DNA of 64,000 nucleotides from Pontibacillus halophilus JSM 076056 = DSM 19796. Its GTDB lineage: Bacteria; Bacillota; Bacilli; Bacillales; BH030062. The stretch lies in NCBI RefSeq assembly GCF_000425205.1, contig NZ_AULI01000001.1:124001-188000 (forward strand), written 5' to 3'. Position 1 is the first letter of the stretch. Every line of letters begins with the position of its first letter. The notes beneath the pieces are model-generated. The model saw nothing but the letters and a program-made list of their open reading frames with translations. It ran no database searches and was not told the DNA's origin. The translations under genes and the position numbers were made by a program. Shown in pieces: positions 11,501 through 18,853 of this stretch.

Positions 11501-11834
11501 TCTCGTTCAACGGATCTGTCACCCATACACCATCGTAATAGAATTTATATTCATAATCTCCTGGCTCTACGTCTGATAATGTAAGGGACCATACATCATC
11601 CTGTCCTTTCGTCATCTTCTTTCCTTCGTCCCAATCTGTCAGATTCCCTCTCAAGTGAACATCGGTTTGAACTTCATTTGAACCTTTAAAGTTGAATGTT
11701 ACTTCGCCATCTCCATTTACCGTTGGACTTTGTAAAGTCTCTTCTGCCGCCCAAACCCCTATTGGTGACAAAACGATTTGAAGAAGCATGGCAACCACTA
11801 GAATAATCGAAAACGACTTTTGCCTACTTTTCAT
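5523..11834 (-). CDS. Secreted two-headed amylopullulanase (pullulanase plus alpha-amylase)
   Basis: 2103-residue extracellular enzyme for starch and pullulan. Order seen: signal peptide (about 1-29, cleavage after VWA); CBM20/48-like domain (about 40-115); a CBM41-like segment (NSWNLWLWEDG, about 210-300); CBM48; type I pullulanase GH13 core with YNWGYDP at 611-617, GFRFDLMG near 725-732, YGEPW near 758 and TAHDN near 842; two Big_2-like domains (about 1085-1240); a second CBM41-like domain (YDGWNLWTW, about 1250); a GH13 alpha-amylase core with DVVLNH near 1668, FRVDTVKH near 1752, GEYYGG near 1783 and SSHDEDG near 1846; then an acidic linker and a basic, hydrophobic C-terminal end with no LPXTG. 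Both catalytic triads look intact. Single-gene unit with cre-like sites upstream. Confidence 0.93.
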   Translation of the reverse strand: MKSRQKSFSIILVVAMLLQIVLSPIGVWAAEETLQSPTVNGDGEVTFNFKGSNEVQTDVHLRGNLTDWDEGKKMTKGQDDVWSLTLSDVEPGDYEYKFYYDGVWVTDPLNEKTANGNSVVSVPGLTTSMSTEVEAGQSLSLEASFLKADGTSEPVQPNWSLKEQVAGVTIENGEVITTSDATGTFTLLAQYNNGMLEHTVAIQEKSQTYTYTINYFRYDQQANSWNLWLWEDGQDGGSYGFETVTEDGFAQGTYEIESKVLNILPRLGEWEAKDMEVKAEIPSGESSVEVWLVEGDDTVYYSKDRVNTGDSIQTAYADAMDAIYVHTSAALEEGKLSTFTLRNETEGKNVEVKASKVTETKAELTLIDGKLDVTNLYSVNNDQFSKQEVTMRKILDDPQFYYSGVDLGLTYSNDESTFKVWAPTATSVSVSLYDEAGTYNENGVVTDHSDGEERIMKRSNNGVWDLTVAQDLAGSYYMYKVEFADGTANYVVDPYARAVAANGQRTAVVPLEDTNPSVWNPDEKPPLPEPTDTILYEMQIRDFSIDEQAPFEHKGKYLAFTEEGLTDQEGNTIGIDHLKELGVTTVHLLPAYDFKTVNERTVDDPTSNNAKYNWGYDPQNYNVPEGSFATDPNDPSNRITEFKQMVQALHDNDIRVVMDVVYNHTFEVKNGPFNKIVPGYFYRKTETGKLANGSGVGNEVASERPMVRKYIKDSVRYWAEEYNVDGFRFDLMGLIDTPTMKELTDMLHDEVDPSILIYGEPWQAGGSVLPANLQTLKGSQKNNNFAVFNDNFRNAIKGGSDDASKGFATGASGNEEKVVKGVRGAIDDFTALPSETINYVTAHDNLNLWDKIVKTQGLEKELGFLDIKDGELQGESAKNFNSVEEAVEAATPYKQIIPEDVMSNETVKRSLLANGIVLLSQGIPFIHEGAEMLRSKYGDHNSYKSPDAVNAIQWENKAKFTEVFDYYKGLTKLRSEHPAFRMTSAETINQHLDVYHAENNVVAYTLNDYANNDTWNNIVVIYNANDGNQEVNLPSNGDWNVVVNDKQAGTESLNTINGNTASVSGLSMMVLYDEEQSYTPTPSSIQVEPTLIGLEPGDVRTIKAKVLDQKGNPMAESLTLSSSDDSVVKASGLKLEAISNGEATIQVQAGDLRQEIAVKVDTFIPSSITLTGDSSLYEGKSTQLMASVNDQFEQKMRNPDLTWSSDDPSVASVNAYGEVTGHGVGKTTITVQAGDKKATMELTVKEYKQKYVQFTYEREDGNYDGWNLWTWQTGVEDGEKIFERITEAGARTTFEISPEATSVGFIVRRGNWEEKDYGGDRYIPIHPDETLTKVHVTSGEEAIHVVPAVTGPKLEDGEVTFYYRDPERYKANGMGTIDNVQVKVGTDTYDMMYDSKNEYYTFTLEELEEGTINYTFLVHDDGKTAEVKDPYNESSSIEYSIPDFNIDATITPETVSYDENAVLHIEATSEEDVSIEEAYVDETAVGGDSNQPIDIQLMRHTISISQSVAPGQKTLPIKLIDEFGNAHNAQATVTVVEKEDDDFDWDESRIYFMLTDRFHNGDSTNDDPNGMDYDTSHPETYHGGDFQGIIDKLDYLEELGINTIWITPIVDNIEWDLRHNKDGSQFGYHGYWAEDFTSIDEHLGDLNKFKELIDKAHDRDMKIMVDVVLNHAGYGMNAKETEDIKEFPTEKERSVFEGMLRDGGTDVVKGELAGLPDFRTEDENVRNQLIQWQADWIEQARTERGDTIDYFRVDTVKHVEDTTWKAFKNELTKRKPDFKLIGEYYGGSSQNTGGYLNDGEMDSLLDFDFKHQAERFVKGDLEGAQEELEKRNSTINDTYMLGQFLSSHDEDGFLATALEGDRSKFKVAATLQITAKGQPVIYYGEELGLSGKSARDMDKGEFSKNRYDMDWSLATEENDLLRHYQSLLHARDKYSDVFSKGTRSTVAGGNDQGYLVFQREYKGDSVLVGLNTTNEAKEVTFHVPFEANTKVEDIYSNQRIDVTEGKQVTMTLPSRSQGGTVILGTKVNQESDDDDEENGTGKGDEQEEEENRERFKPRQIVKLLWYKWMALFEEGGDHSSNSEQGSHPLSRFIKGIFSMFAFK

Positions 11835-11921
11835 CCTTTAAACGTCCTCCCCCTATGGTTTTCCCTTACACCCACACTCGTTCAAACGGTTGCACAAATC
11901 TCACCACCCATCCCCCTATGC

Positions 11922-11949
11922 TGTATATGTAAGTAACCCGGAAATGAAA
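11922..11949 (-). promoter_or_regulatory. Weak candidate promoter of the amylopullulanase gene
   Basis: On the minus strand TTTCAT (11944-11949) and TATACA (11922-11927) are spaced by 16 bp. The hexamers are poor, so this is tentative. If real, a cre-like sequence at 11945-11958 would overlap the -35 box. Confidence 0.25.
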
Positions 11950-11977
11950 TCGATTGCACCAATGATGCACAGTGTTT

Positions 11978-11991
11978 TGTAAGCGCTTAAT
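11978..11991. promoter_or_regulatory. Catabolite-response element (cre) upstream of amylopullulanase
   Basis: TGTAAGCGCTTAAT matches the Bacillus cre consensus TGWAARCGYTWNCW at 13 of 14 positions. It lies 144 bp upstream of the start codon. A second, weaker match (TGAAATCGATTGCA, 11945-11958, 12 of 14) and a third (TGCAACCGTTTGAA on the minus strand, 11881-11894, 11 of 14) follow toward the gene. CcpA binding is inferred from the consensus only. Confidence 0.55.
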
Positions 11992-12040
11992 TTAAGTGTA
12001 CCTAGAATACTAGATTTTGGCAACTAGGCGAAAAGTACGA

Positions 12041-12073
12041 AAAAAGCTAGATTCCTTAATCGGAATCTAGCTT
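12041..12073 (-). terminator. Terminator after pxpC
   Basis: Perfect stem AAGCTAGATTCC / GGAATCTAGCTT around TTAATC, with a T tract on the minus strand; ends the pxpBAC operon. Confidence 0.85.
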
Positions 12074-12086
12074 CATCCTCATTACG

Positions 12087-13028
12087 TTATATCCCCATAC
12101 TAAATTTACTGAGTCGTCGTAGCTCGGCTTCTGCCTCTTTTAATTGATAATGAGCATCCTCAACTGCAATTGTCTCAAATTGAATCCGCCCACCTTGAGG
12201 TAACTGCGCCACCTTCCATAGGTCTGTAGAGACGATTGTTCCAATAGTGGCATACCCCCCAGTTGTTTGACTGTCCGCCATTAAAATAATGGGATCTCCA
12301 CTACTTGTAACTTGAATCGTACCATAAGTTACGGCTTCAGATAGAATATCTCCAGTCGTGTGAAACTGTAGAGATGCTTCTCCGTTGAGCATCGTTCCCA
12401 TACGATCCCCCCGTCCAACAGTCCACGTTTCGTTATAAAAGGTATGGAGGCTCTCTGGAGTAAATAGAGCTTCATGGCGACTTCTTACAACCCGCAACGT
12501 CACTTCTTCCTCATAAACAGGACACGCTTGTGCCAAAAGCCCCTTACGATGATGACCATTAACGGGTGCTGCCGCCTCTAAAACGTCTCCAACTCTTAAC
12601 GCTTGGCCATATCCACCCTTTTCGTAGGTAGAGGCACTACCTAGCCATACCGGAGCAACGAATCCGCTCTGAACTCCAAGATAGGCTCTCACACCAGACT
12701 TTGGTCCTTTGAATACCAATCGATCACCTGCCTCTACAGAAAACGTTGTCCACATCGGAGCGGACTCTCCGTTTAAACGCACATCAAGATTCCCTCCTGT
12801 GACGACTAGTAGGTGGGAAGAAAGGACTTCGAACTCTGTTCCGAACAACGTAATCTCCAAACAAGGTGCCTGCGCTTTATTATTTATAAGAAGGTTGGCG
12901 ATTCGGTAGGCCCGCTGGTCCATCGCGCCCGACATTGGAACACCATAAGAACGAAAGCCAATCCTCCCACTATCCTGGACGGTGGTATACAGCCCAGGCT
13001 TCGTTACTCTTAACACTGGACTACTCAT
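12087..13028 (-). CDS. pxpC: 5-oxoprolinase subunit PxpC (KipA type)
   Basis: One of three subunits that hydrolyse 5-oxoproline (pyroglutamate) to glutamate with ATP. The 313-residue protein belongs to the KipA / biotin-dependent carboxyltransferase-like family; it begins with the typical VTKPGLYTTVQDSGRIGFRS segment (residues about 8-27) and contains GMMxGxxxx-like RGDRMGTML near 200. Last gene of a tight operon pxpB-pxpA-pxpC; the ATG overlaps the end of pxpA by 8 nt. The older names kipA/ycsJ refer to control of the sporulation kinase KinA, but with pxpA and pxpB present the oxoprolinase role is the safer call. Confidence 0.92.
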   Translation of the reverse strand: MSSPVLRVTKPGLYTTVQDSGRIGFRSYGVPMSGAMDQRAYRIANLLINNKAQAPCLEITLFGTEFEVLSSHLLVVTGGNLDVRLNGESAPMWTTFSVEAGDRLVFKGPKSGVRAYLGVQSGFVAPVWLGSASTYEKGGYGQALRVGDVLEAAAPVNGHHRKGLLAQACPVYEEEVTLRVVRSRHEALFTPESLHTFYNETWTVGRGDRMGTMLNGEASLQFHTTGDILSEAVTYGTIQVTSSGDPIILMADSQTTGGYATIGTIVSTDLWKVAQLPQGGRIQFETIAVEDAHYQLKEAEAELRRLSKFSMGI

Positions 13029-13791
13029 TGCATTCTCCTGCTTTCTGAACGCCTATCCCTTGATTCTTCATCCAAGATATCACCATTTCAATATGTGGGA
13101 CGGCACTCTCACCGTCGCCATGAAAGCAAAGCGTATCTACTTCCATAGGAACGAGCGTTCCATCTGTCGCACGAACTCGTCCGTTTACTAGTAGCTCTTC
13201 TACATGTTCCAATAATTGGTGCCGGTCTTTAATGACAGCGCTTGGCTCTCGACGTGGCGTTAGTTCCCCATTAAGAGTATACGTCCGGTCTGCGAACGCC
13301 TCACGTGCGACCGTGATTCCAGCCTTCTCTGCGGCATGGTGTAGTTTGGATTGAGACATAGCAAATAGAATGAGTCCATCTCCGCTATCTTTGGTGGCAC
13401 GAACAACCTCATCTGCTATGTCTTCTCGTTGATTTGCCATATGATAGAGGGCCCCGTGTGGTTTTACATGTTGCATCGTCACACCGTGAACCTTGCAAAA
13501 TCCGTTTAATGCTCCAATTTGATAAATAAGCATTCGATACACTTCTTCAGGAGTTACATCAATAACGCGACGCCCAAACCCCATTATATCTGGAAGCCCT
13601 GGGTGTGCTCCCACAGCTACCCCTCTCTCTTTAGCCAAACGAACCGTCTGCTCCATCACATTAAAATCTCCGCCATGAAACCCACATGCTATATTTGCTG
13701 AAGTAATGCAGTCCAACAACAATTGGTCTTCCCCGACTTGGAAGGCCCCGAAACTTTCACCTAAATCCGCATTTAAATCAATATGTTTCAA
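13021..13791 (-). CDS. pxpA: 5-oxoprolinase subunit PxpA (LamB/YcsF family)
   Basis: 256-residue LamB/YcsF protein, the subunit that opens the oxoproline ring after phosphorylation. Visible signatures: HIDLNADLGESFGAF at the N-terminus, SANIACGFHGGD near 33-43 and VKPHGALYH near 109-117, all hallmarks of the family. The start overlaps the end of pxpB by 14 nt, so translation is probably coupled. Length is typical (about 250). Confidence 0.94.
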   Translation of the reverse strand: MKHIDLNADLGESFGAFQVGEDQLLLDCITSANIACGFHGGDFNVMEQTVRLAKERGVAVGAHPGLPDIMGFGRRVIDVTPEEVYRMLIYQIGALNGFCKVHGVTMQHVKPHGALYHMANQREDIADEVVRATKDSGDGLILFAMSQSKLHHAAEKAGITVAREAFADRTYTLNGELTPRREPSAVIKDRHQLLEHVEELLVNGRVRATDGTLVPMEVDTLCFHGDGESAVPHIEMVISWMKNQGIGVQKAGECNE

Positions 13792-14509
13792 ATCGTTCTA
13801 CACCCTTTCTGACTTCATATACATCACGTTCTACTTGGTCTTGTATAACTTTGAATTCTGCTAAGTCAACCTCATAAAACCTGACATACTCCCCAGCCTT
13901 AAGCAAAAATGGCTCCCCTCTGCGCCGATCCACTAACGGAATGGGCGTGCGCCCAATGATGTTCCAGCCACCTGGGGAAGCTACTGAATAGACCCCAGTC
14001 TGCGCACCCGCTATGCCTACAGACCCAGCAGGCACATCATTCCTAGGCGTTGAGCGCCTCGGTTTTGACAAACGCTTGTCCAGTCCACCTAAGTACGGAA
14101 AACCTGGTAGAAAACCAATCATATAGACAAGGTAGTCTTGGTCTGCATGAAGTTGGATAACCTCCGATACGTCCACTCCTACGTAAGTGGCTAGCTCTTC
14201 TAAGTCGGGTCCGGCCTCTCCACCGTAGCAAACTGGAAGATGGACAATGGTTTTGTTTCGAGAATCGTTCATGAAGGACGTCTCTTCATATATCTGTAAG
14301 AGCTTTTCTTTCAACTCAAGAAACGTAAGTTCTAGCGGATTGTAGTAGACGGTTAAAACCGTATAGGAAGGAACGATTTCTATGATGGGAAGATCTTTCT
14401 GATGATGTAACGCGGAGTGTAATGCCATCACCTTTTCATGCGTATCACGTGTTATGGCTGTTCCAAGCTCTATTTTAACCGCTACATCTCCAAATGGGTC
14501 TATTCGCAT
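13778..14509 (-). CDS. pxpB: 5-oxoprolinase subunit PxpB (KipI type)
   Basis: 243-residue KipI/PxpB protein, first gene of the operon. It carries the YMIGFLPGFPYLGGLD segment near 127-142 and the PRRSTPRNDVPAGSVGIAG and SPGGWNIIGRTP motifs that follow in this family. Strong ribosome site GAGGAGG before the ATG. With PxpA and PxpC it forms the oxoprolinase; the homologous B. subtilis KipI was first described as a KinA inhibitor, and this cannot be separated from sequence alone. Confidence 0.93.
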   Translation of the reverse strand: MRIDPFGDVAVKIELGTAITRDTHEKVMALHSALHHQKDLPIIEIVPSYTVLTVYYNPLELTFLELKEKLLQIYEETSFMNDSRNKTIVHLPVCYGGEAGPDLEELATYVGVDVSEVIQLHADQDYLVYMIGFLPGFPYLGGLDKRLSKPRRSTPRNDVPAGSVGIAGAQTGVYSVASPGGWNIIGRTPIPLVDRRRGEPFLLKAGEYVRFYEVDLAEFKVIQDQVERDVYEVRKGVERFETY

Positions 14510-14568
14510 GATATTGCTCCTCCTCCTCTTTAATTAAATCGCACCAATATTCAAACAATAGCAAGTAG

Positions 14569-14604
14569 AAAAATAGACCTCTCCTTACTCTAAGAGGTCT
14601 ATTT
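14569..14604 (-). terminator. Terminator after the HlyD-type adaptor gene
   Basis: Stem AAAATAGACCTCT / AGAGGTCTATTTT with T-rich flank on the minus strand, just downstream of the stop at 14611. Confidence 0.8.
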
Positions 14605-14610
14605 TCTTTG

Positions 14611-15999
14611 TTAACGATGTAATAATCCAATCTTAATAGACGTCCAAATTGTACGAGGCTCTTGAATCTTTAAATTAGTCCAGGAAATCTCGTTAGCTTG
14701 TACGGGTGTAATAAATGGTTGGCCTGTTTGATAAGCTTTAGGACCAGCATCAGCCACAAACGTCCCTTCTGAGACCCCGCTGACCACCTGAGTTTCTCCA
14801 TTGACTTCTAACCCTGTCCCTACTTGGGTCGCTTCAATTGTCCCTTGGCTGGTCATGACCCAGACATAGCGAACCTTCTCTCCTAACTTTTCTTTTAGCC
14901 TTTCCTCGGTTGAATCAGTAGCTTCGTAATCATCTACCTCTCTGGTTTCATCATCTGAAACTTCTTCCTGCTCTTCACGTTTGGCACTTTCTTGAGGATC
15001 ACTCACAACGTCGTTTCCAGACTCATGATCTGCCCCTTCTTCAAGGACAACTTGTTCATGAATCCAATTTGACTTAGCAGTCGTTGCTTCTAATGCTTCT
15101 GCCGTTACGAACTCTACGGTTGTGTGATAGCCAGGCAATACGCGATCATCTACATCGTCCAACGTAATGATAAACGGGTAAACACTTTCCTCTGATTCTT
15201 TTTCGGGATAAGTATGTACACGGTCCACAGAACCTTCCCATTTTGTCTGATTGGTCTCAACCGTTCCCCTTACAGGTATCCCTGATTCAACTAGCTTACG
15301 ATTCCCTTCATCCAAATTACCAGAAACAATCCATTCATTCGTTTCTACTGTCATTAAAGGGGCCTCTAAAGATTTAGAAATTTTAGTTACTGTACCCTCG
15401 TGTATACTCGAAACTTCAATGACTTGACCACTAGCCTCAAGCTGGTTTAATTGATTGGTTAACATCTCAAGTTCCGCTTGTTTTTGAGCCAGTTGGAGTT
15501 GCTTATCTTTAATTGCTGTCTCTTTTTGTAATTCCTCTCCAACGAACGATTCTTTATCTTCTTCCTCTTCCAACGAACGATTTAAATCTGACTCTGGTAT
15601 TTGAAAATCTTCCACCTCATCTATGTAAGCTTGTAACGCATCGATTTCATCTTCCACCTTTGCAGATTGCGTTTCCAAACGATTGCGGGTCACGTTGTAA
15701 TCACGCACAATATATTCATAGATTGGCGTACCCTCTGATACTTCATCGCCCTCTTGCACAAGGAATTGTTGGAAAGAACCAACCTCATCATCAAAGTAAA
15801 GAGGCTCTTGCTTGGAAGATTCAAATACGCCCTCTTCGTACACCTTCTCATACAAATCGTTTGTGTAAATACTGTCGTACTGATGGACAAAGGATGTCTG
15901 TGTAAGTTGCCCCTCCTCATACCATAGGAGAACACCATTCGTTACGATAAAAAGAACGAACGCAAGAAGGAGGAGCTTCCTTTTCGTTTTCCGCTTCAT
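14611..15999 (-). CDS. HlyD-type membrane-fusion (efflux adaptor) protein
   Basis: 462-residue protein with one N-terminal membrane anchor (about residues 7-27), a predicted extracytoplasmic coiled coil (about 125-195, rich in E, Q, L) split between two halves of a lipoyl/barrel domain, and an acidic Glu/Asp/Ser-rich insertion around 330-380. This is the layout of HlyD/RND adaptor proteins. The ATG at 15999 is preferred because AGGAGG lies 6 nt before it; the longer frame from 16017 would translate that ribosome site. It follows a membrane-protein gene closely, but no ABC or RND partner is encoded next to it, so its transport partner is unknown. Confidence 0.75.
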   Translation of the reverse strand: MKRKTKRKLLLLAFVLFIVTNGVLLWYEEGQLTQTSFVHQYDSIYTNDLYEKVYEEGVFESSKQEPLYFDDEVGSFQQFLVQEGDEVSEGTPIYEYIVRDYNVTRNRLETQSAKVEDEIDALQAYIDEVEDFQIPESDLNRSLEEEEDKESFVGEELQKETAIKDKQLQLAQKQAELEMLTNQLNQLEASGQVIEVSSIHEGTVTKISKSLEAPLMTVETNEWIVSGNLDEGNRKLVESGIPVRGTVETNQTKWEGSVDRVHTYPEKESEESVYPFIITLDDVDDRVLPGYHTTVEFVTAEALEATTAKSNWIHEQVVLEEGADHESGNDVVSDPQESAKREEQEEVSDDETREVDDYEATDSTEERLKEKLGEKVRYVWVMTSQGTIEATQVGTGLEVNGETQVVSGVSEGTFVADAGPKAYQTGQPFITPVQANEISWTNLKIQEPRTIWTSIKIGLLHR

Positions 16000-16026
16000 T
16001 AGTAACCTCCTGAACAAAAGCTTTCC

Positions 16027-16683
16027 CTATAAAAATTGTACATCAAAATATGTAAGCCAAACGGCACAAGCCCAATAAAGAATATGTACACTTAGCACGA
16101 GGATCCATGTTTTCCAACGGGCCAGTTCACCGATGAAACGAATAAATTTATATTGGAACCATACAATCCATACCTGAACGATCGATAACACACCCGCGAT
16201 GAGAACGATCCATTCTTTGTCTGTGAAATAGCTCGCGATAATTCCAAACGAGAGAGGTGATACAAACCACTCCAGCCCAAGCGTTACCATCATCACAATC
16301 CAAAAGATCCGCTCTACTAATAACACTCCTACTACATTGAGCTGCATCGTCAGCAGTTTTCGATAGGGAACCCTCGTAAACCCCCAGAATAGAAAAGAGC
16401 TGAAAAATAGAAGAAGAACTCCTACTAGTAAACCGTACGCCATTCTCCCAAGTACGAAGAATAGTTTCAAGGATTCATAAGTTGAGACCGAAACAGCTGT
16501 TGCCTGCTTCGATATGGGTTGAGAACCTAATCCAAACCATGCCATCAATCCGTATATACCAACGGTTAAGAGGAGGAGAAGAAAAACCCTCTTCCACAAC
16601 CCGACTATTTTCTCAGCAGCTTTGATTCGATGAAGTTGATCTTCCTGTCGAATATAGAGTTTAAATATCCCCACGTTATCCAT
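16027..16683 (-). CDS. Integral membrane protein, Yip1-like, unknown function
   Basis: 218-residue protein with about five hydrophobic segments and a short charged N-terminus (MDNVGIFKLYIRQEDQLHRI). The arrangement resembles small YIP1-type membrane proteins, but I see no diagnostic motif. The start at 16683 has AAGGA eight bases upstream; an in-frame ATG at 16713 has no ribosome site. The adaptor gene follows after about 27 nt, so both are likely co-transcribed and may form one envelope complex; that is inference. Confidence 0.6.
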   Translation of the reverse strand: MDNVGIFKLYIRQEDQLHRIKAAEKIVGLWKRVFLLLLLTVGIYGLMAWFGLGSQPISKQATAVSVSTYESLKLFFVLGRMAYGLLVGVLLLFFSSFLFWGFTRVPYRKLLTMQLNVVGVLLVERIFWIVMMVTLGLEWFVSPLSFGIIASYFTDKEWIVLIAGVLSIVQVWIVWFQYKFIRFIGELARWKTWILVLSVHILYWACAVWLTYFDVQFL

Positions 16684-16926
16684 GCCACACATCCTTCTTT
16701 CTACAAACTTCATGTAAGGAACTCATTAGTTTGAGTCTACATTTATTACCTATCATAGTTCAAATCATCCTAATATGAAATTCAAGTTTTCGTAAAATTC
16801 TTCTCTTTTCTTGTTATGTTCTGTCATATTTCAGTTTAATCAAGCAAAAACTAGGTTATATCACTTCTAATTCATCTAAACTCTATCTCTACATAATGAA
16901 CTTGTGGAATTTCACATGCTCCGTTA
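16684..16926. other. AT-rich divergent intergenic region
   Basis: Roughly 320 bases separate the membrane-protein gene and the permease gene. No ORF, riboswitch fold or repeat is evident in this part; only the permease promoter at its right-hand end can be supported. Confidence 0.4.
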
Positions 16927-16957
16927 TTGACAGGCTTACCCCCTTTTTTCGTATAAT
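16927..16957 (+). promoter_or_regulatory. Sigma-A promoter of the APC permease
   Basis: TTGACA at 16927-16932 and TATAAT at 16952-16957. Both hexamers are perfect but the 19-bp spacer is longer than the preferred 17. Confidence 0.55.
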
Positions 16958-17001
16958 AGCATAGGACTTTTCCACATCAATTTAGGAGGCTCTTATACTT
17001 T

Positions 17002-18450
17002 ATGGAAACCGAAAATCGAGAAACGTTAGACCGAACGCTGAAGCCCCACTGGGTTTGGGCCATTGCATTTGGTTCAGCAATTGGATGGGGAGCATTCGTG
17101 CTTCCAACAGATTGGATGAGCGATGCAGGACCCCTCGGCGCTGTCATCGGACTTTTACTAGGTGCCCTTTTAATGATTGTCATTGGCGTTAGCTATGGCT
17201 TCTTAATTAAGCACTTCCCGGTATCCGGTGGGGAATTTGCGTACGCGTATATCGGATTTGGCCGTACCCACGCCTTTATCGCAGGCTGGTTCTTAACTCT
17301 TGGCTATATGTGTATTGTAGCTTTAAACGCAACGGCCTTAGCACTGTTAGGGAAATTCCTATTCCCGAACTTAGTCAAAGTTGGCTATCTGTATACGATT
17401 GCAGGTTGGGACGTTTACTTCGGTGAAATCTTAATTGCAAGCTTAGCCCTCATACTTTTCGCGTTTTTCAACATTCGCGGAACAAGCTTTTCAGGTCGTA
17501 CTCAGTTTATCTTTACGATGATACTCATCGCAGGTGTCACACTCGTTACAATTGGTGCCCTAATGAGTGACACGACAAGCACAGCGAACTTTACACCGCT
17601 CTTTGCGACAGACAAATCTGCTATTGCTGCAATTCTATCGATACTTGCGATTGCACCATTTGCATATGTAGGATTTGATAATATCCCGCAGGCTGCAGAA
17701 GAATTTAACTTCCCAGCGAATAAAGCATTCAAGCTAATCGTTTATGCTTTGCTAGCTGCTGGTGTGGCTTATGCCATTATGATCTTCATTACTGCAAGCA
17801 TTCAACCTTGGCAGCAGTTGGTCTCTCAGGACTTGAACTGGGGAACTGGGGTCGCTATTGAAAGTGTACTTGGCAAAGTTGGAGTCTTTACCATTGCAAC
17901 TGCGCTCGTCATGGGCATTTTTACTGGTTTGAATGGTTTCTACCTCTCTTCAAGCCGCTTACTATTCGCTATGAGTCGTGCACGCATCCTACCAAGCATG
18001 TTTCGTAAGCTACACCCGAAACACAAAACACCTTATGTTGGTATTCTGTTTACAGCTGTCATTTGCTTGATTGCTCCTTGGTTCGGACGTACAGCACTAC
18101 TATGGATTGTTGATATGTCCTCAACCGGTGTGGCGATCGCTTATTTCTATTGCTGCTTTACAGCTTATAAGTTCTTTAGTTGGAATGAAGCAGGTCGTAC
18201 AAGCACAAACTTAAATGTAGTCGCCCCAGGGAAAAAGCTTCTTTCCTTACTAGGAATTATTAGTTCTCTTGTATTCCTAGCGCTTCTCCTCATCCCTGGT
18301 TCACCTGCTGCACTTGCAGCTCAACCTTGGACGGCACTGATTATTTGGGTAGTACTTGGAATTGTCTTCTATCTCGTACAACGTAAAGACATTAATAAAA
18401 TCTCTAATCGTGAATTGAACTACCTTATTCTTGGTAAAGAAGAGATCTAA
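17002..18450 (+). CDS. APC-superfamily amino acid permease
   Basis: 482-residue transporter with about 12 transmembrane segments. The first helix carries the GSAIGWGAFVLP unwound substrate-binding motif of the amino acid/polyamine/organocation superfamily (residues about 27-38), and APFAYVGFDNIPQAAEEF (near 216-233) matches the conserved helix 6 region. Substrate cannot be assigned from sequence. AGGAGG lies 12 nt before the ATG, a slightly long spacing. Monocistronic, with its own promoter and terminator. Confidence 0.88.
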   Translation: METENRETLDRTLKPHWVWAIAFGSAIGWGAFVLPTDWMSDAGPLGAVIGLLLGALLMIVIGVSYGFLIKHFPVSGGEFAYAYIGFGRTHAFIAGWFLTLGYMCIVALNATALALLGKFLFPNLVKVGYLYTIAGWDVYFGEILIASLALILFAFFNIRGTSFSGRTQFIFTMILIAGVTLVTIGALMSDTTSTANFTPLFATDKSAIAAILSILAIAPFAYVGFDNIPQAAEEFNFPANKAFKLIVYALLAAGVAYAIMIFITASIQPWQQLVSQDLNWGTGVAIESVLGKVGVFTIATALVMGIFTGLNGFYLSSSRLLFAMSRARILPSMFRKLHPKHKTPYVGILFTAVICLIAPWFGRTALLWIVDMSSTGVAIAYFYCCFTAYKFFSWNEAGRTSTNLNVVAPGKKLLSLLGIISSLVFLALLLIPGSPAALAAQPWTALIIWVVLGIVFYLVQRKDINKISNRELNYLILGKEEI

Positions 18451-18483
18451 TAAAATATTCGACCATTGAAATCTATTTACGGG

Positions 18484-18512
18484 AAGCCAGCGAGAGAATC
18501 GCTGGCTTTTTT
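18484..18512 (+). terminator. Terminator after the APC permease
   Basis: Perfect stem AAGCCAGCGA / TCGCTGGCTT around GAGAA followed by T7. Confidence 0.9.
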
Positions 18513-18824
18513 TACATTTTAACTGATCTAAGCCTCTATAATTACCCTTTACCTATAAAATCTAAACTATATTTAGTTAAATTCCCCACTGTAGTCCTAT
18601 ATAAAATCATCTATACCAATCCTATTAATTGTTTTATTTTTATATTGTTACAAAAAAGGGGCCATTCGTCCCTATTCATATTAACTCCATGTAACAACTC
18701 CGCCTAAAGGACGATTATACATTTTTTGTTTATTATGGAAGAAGTCATCTGTAATCGGTTTCATCCTTGTTAAATCAACGGTATAGTTCATAAGTCCTTC
18801 CACCATTTTTCCATCGTCCTTCCA
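18513..18824. other. AT-rich intergenic region before the GH31 gene
   Basis: The permease and GH31 genes are separated by about 455 bases. Apart from the permease terminator, a cre-like box (18750-18763) and the GH31 promoter, I see only AT-rich sequence. A TTG-started minus-strand frame (18681-18887) is discussed under rejected items. Confidence 0.4.
18750..18763. promoter_or_regulatory. cre-like site upstream of the GH31 glucosidase
   Basis: TGTAATCGGTTTCA matches TGWAARCGYTWNCW at 12 of 14 positions and has near-palindromic arms. It is about 75 bp upstream of the -35 box of the GH31 promoter. Control by CcpA is inferred. Confidence 0.35.
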
Positions 18825-18853
18825 TTGAAGACAAATCACCCGACCTGTATATT
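18825..18853 (+). promoter_or_regulatory. Sigma-A promoter of the GH31 gene
   Basis: TTGAAG at 18825-18830 and TATATT at 18848-18853, spacer 17 bp, 53 nt before the ATG. This location argues that the coding region starts at 18906 and not at the upstream in-frame ATG at 18825. Confidence 0.55.
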
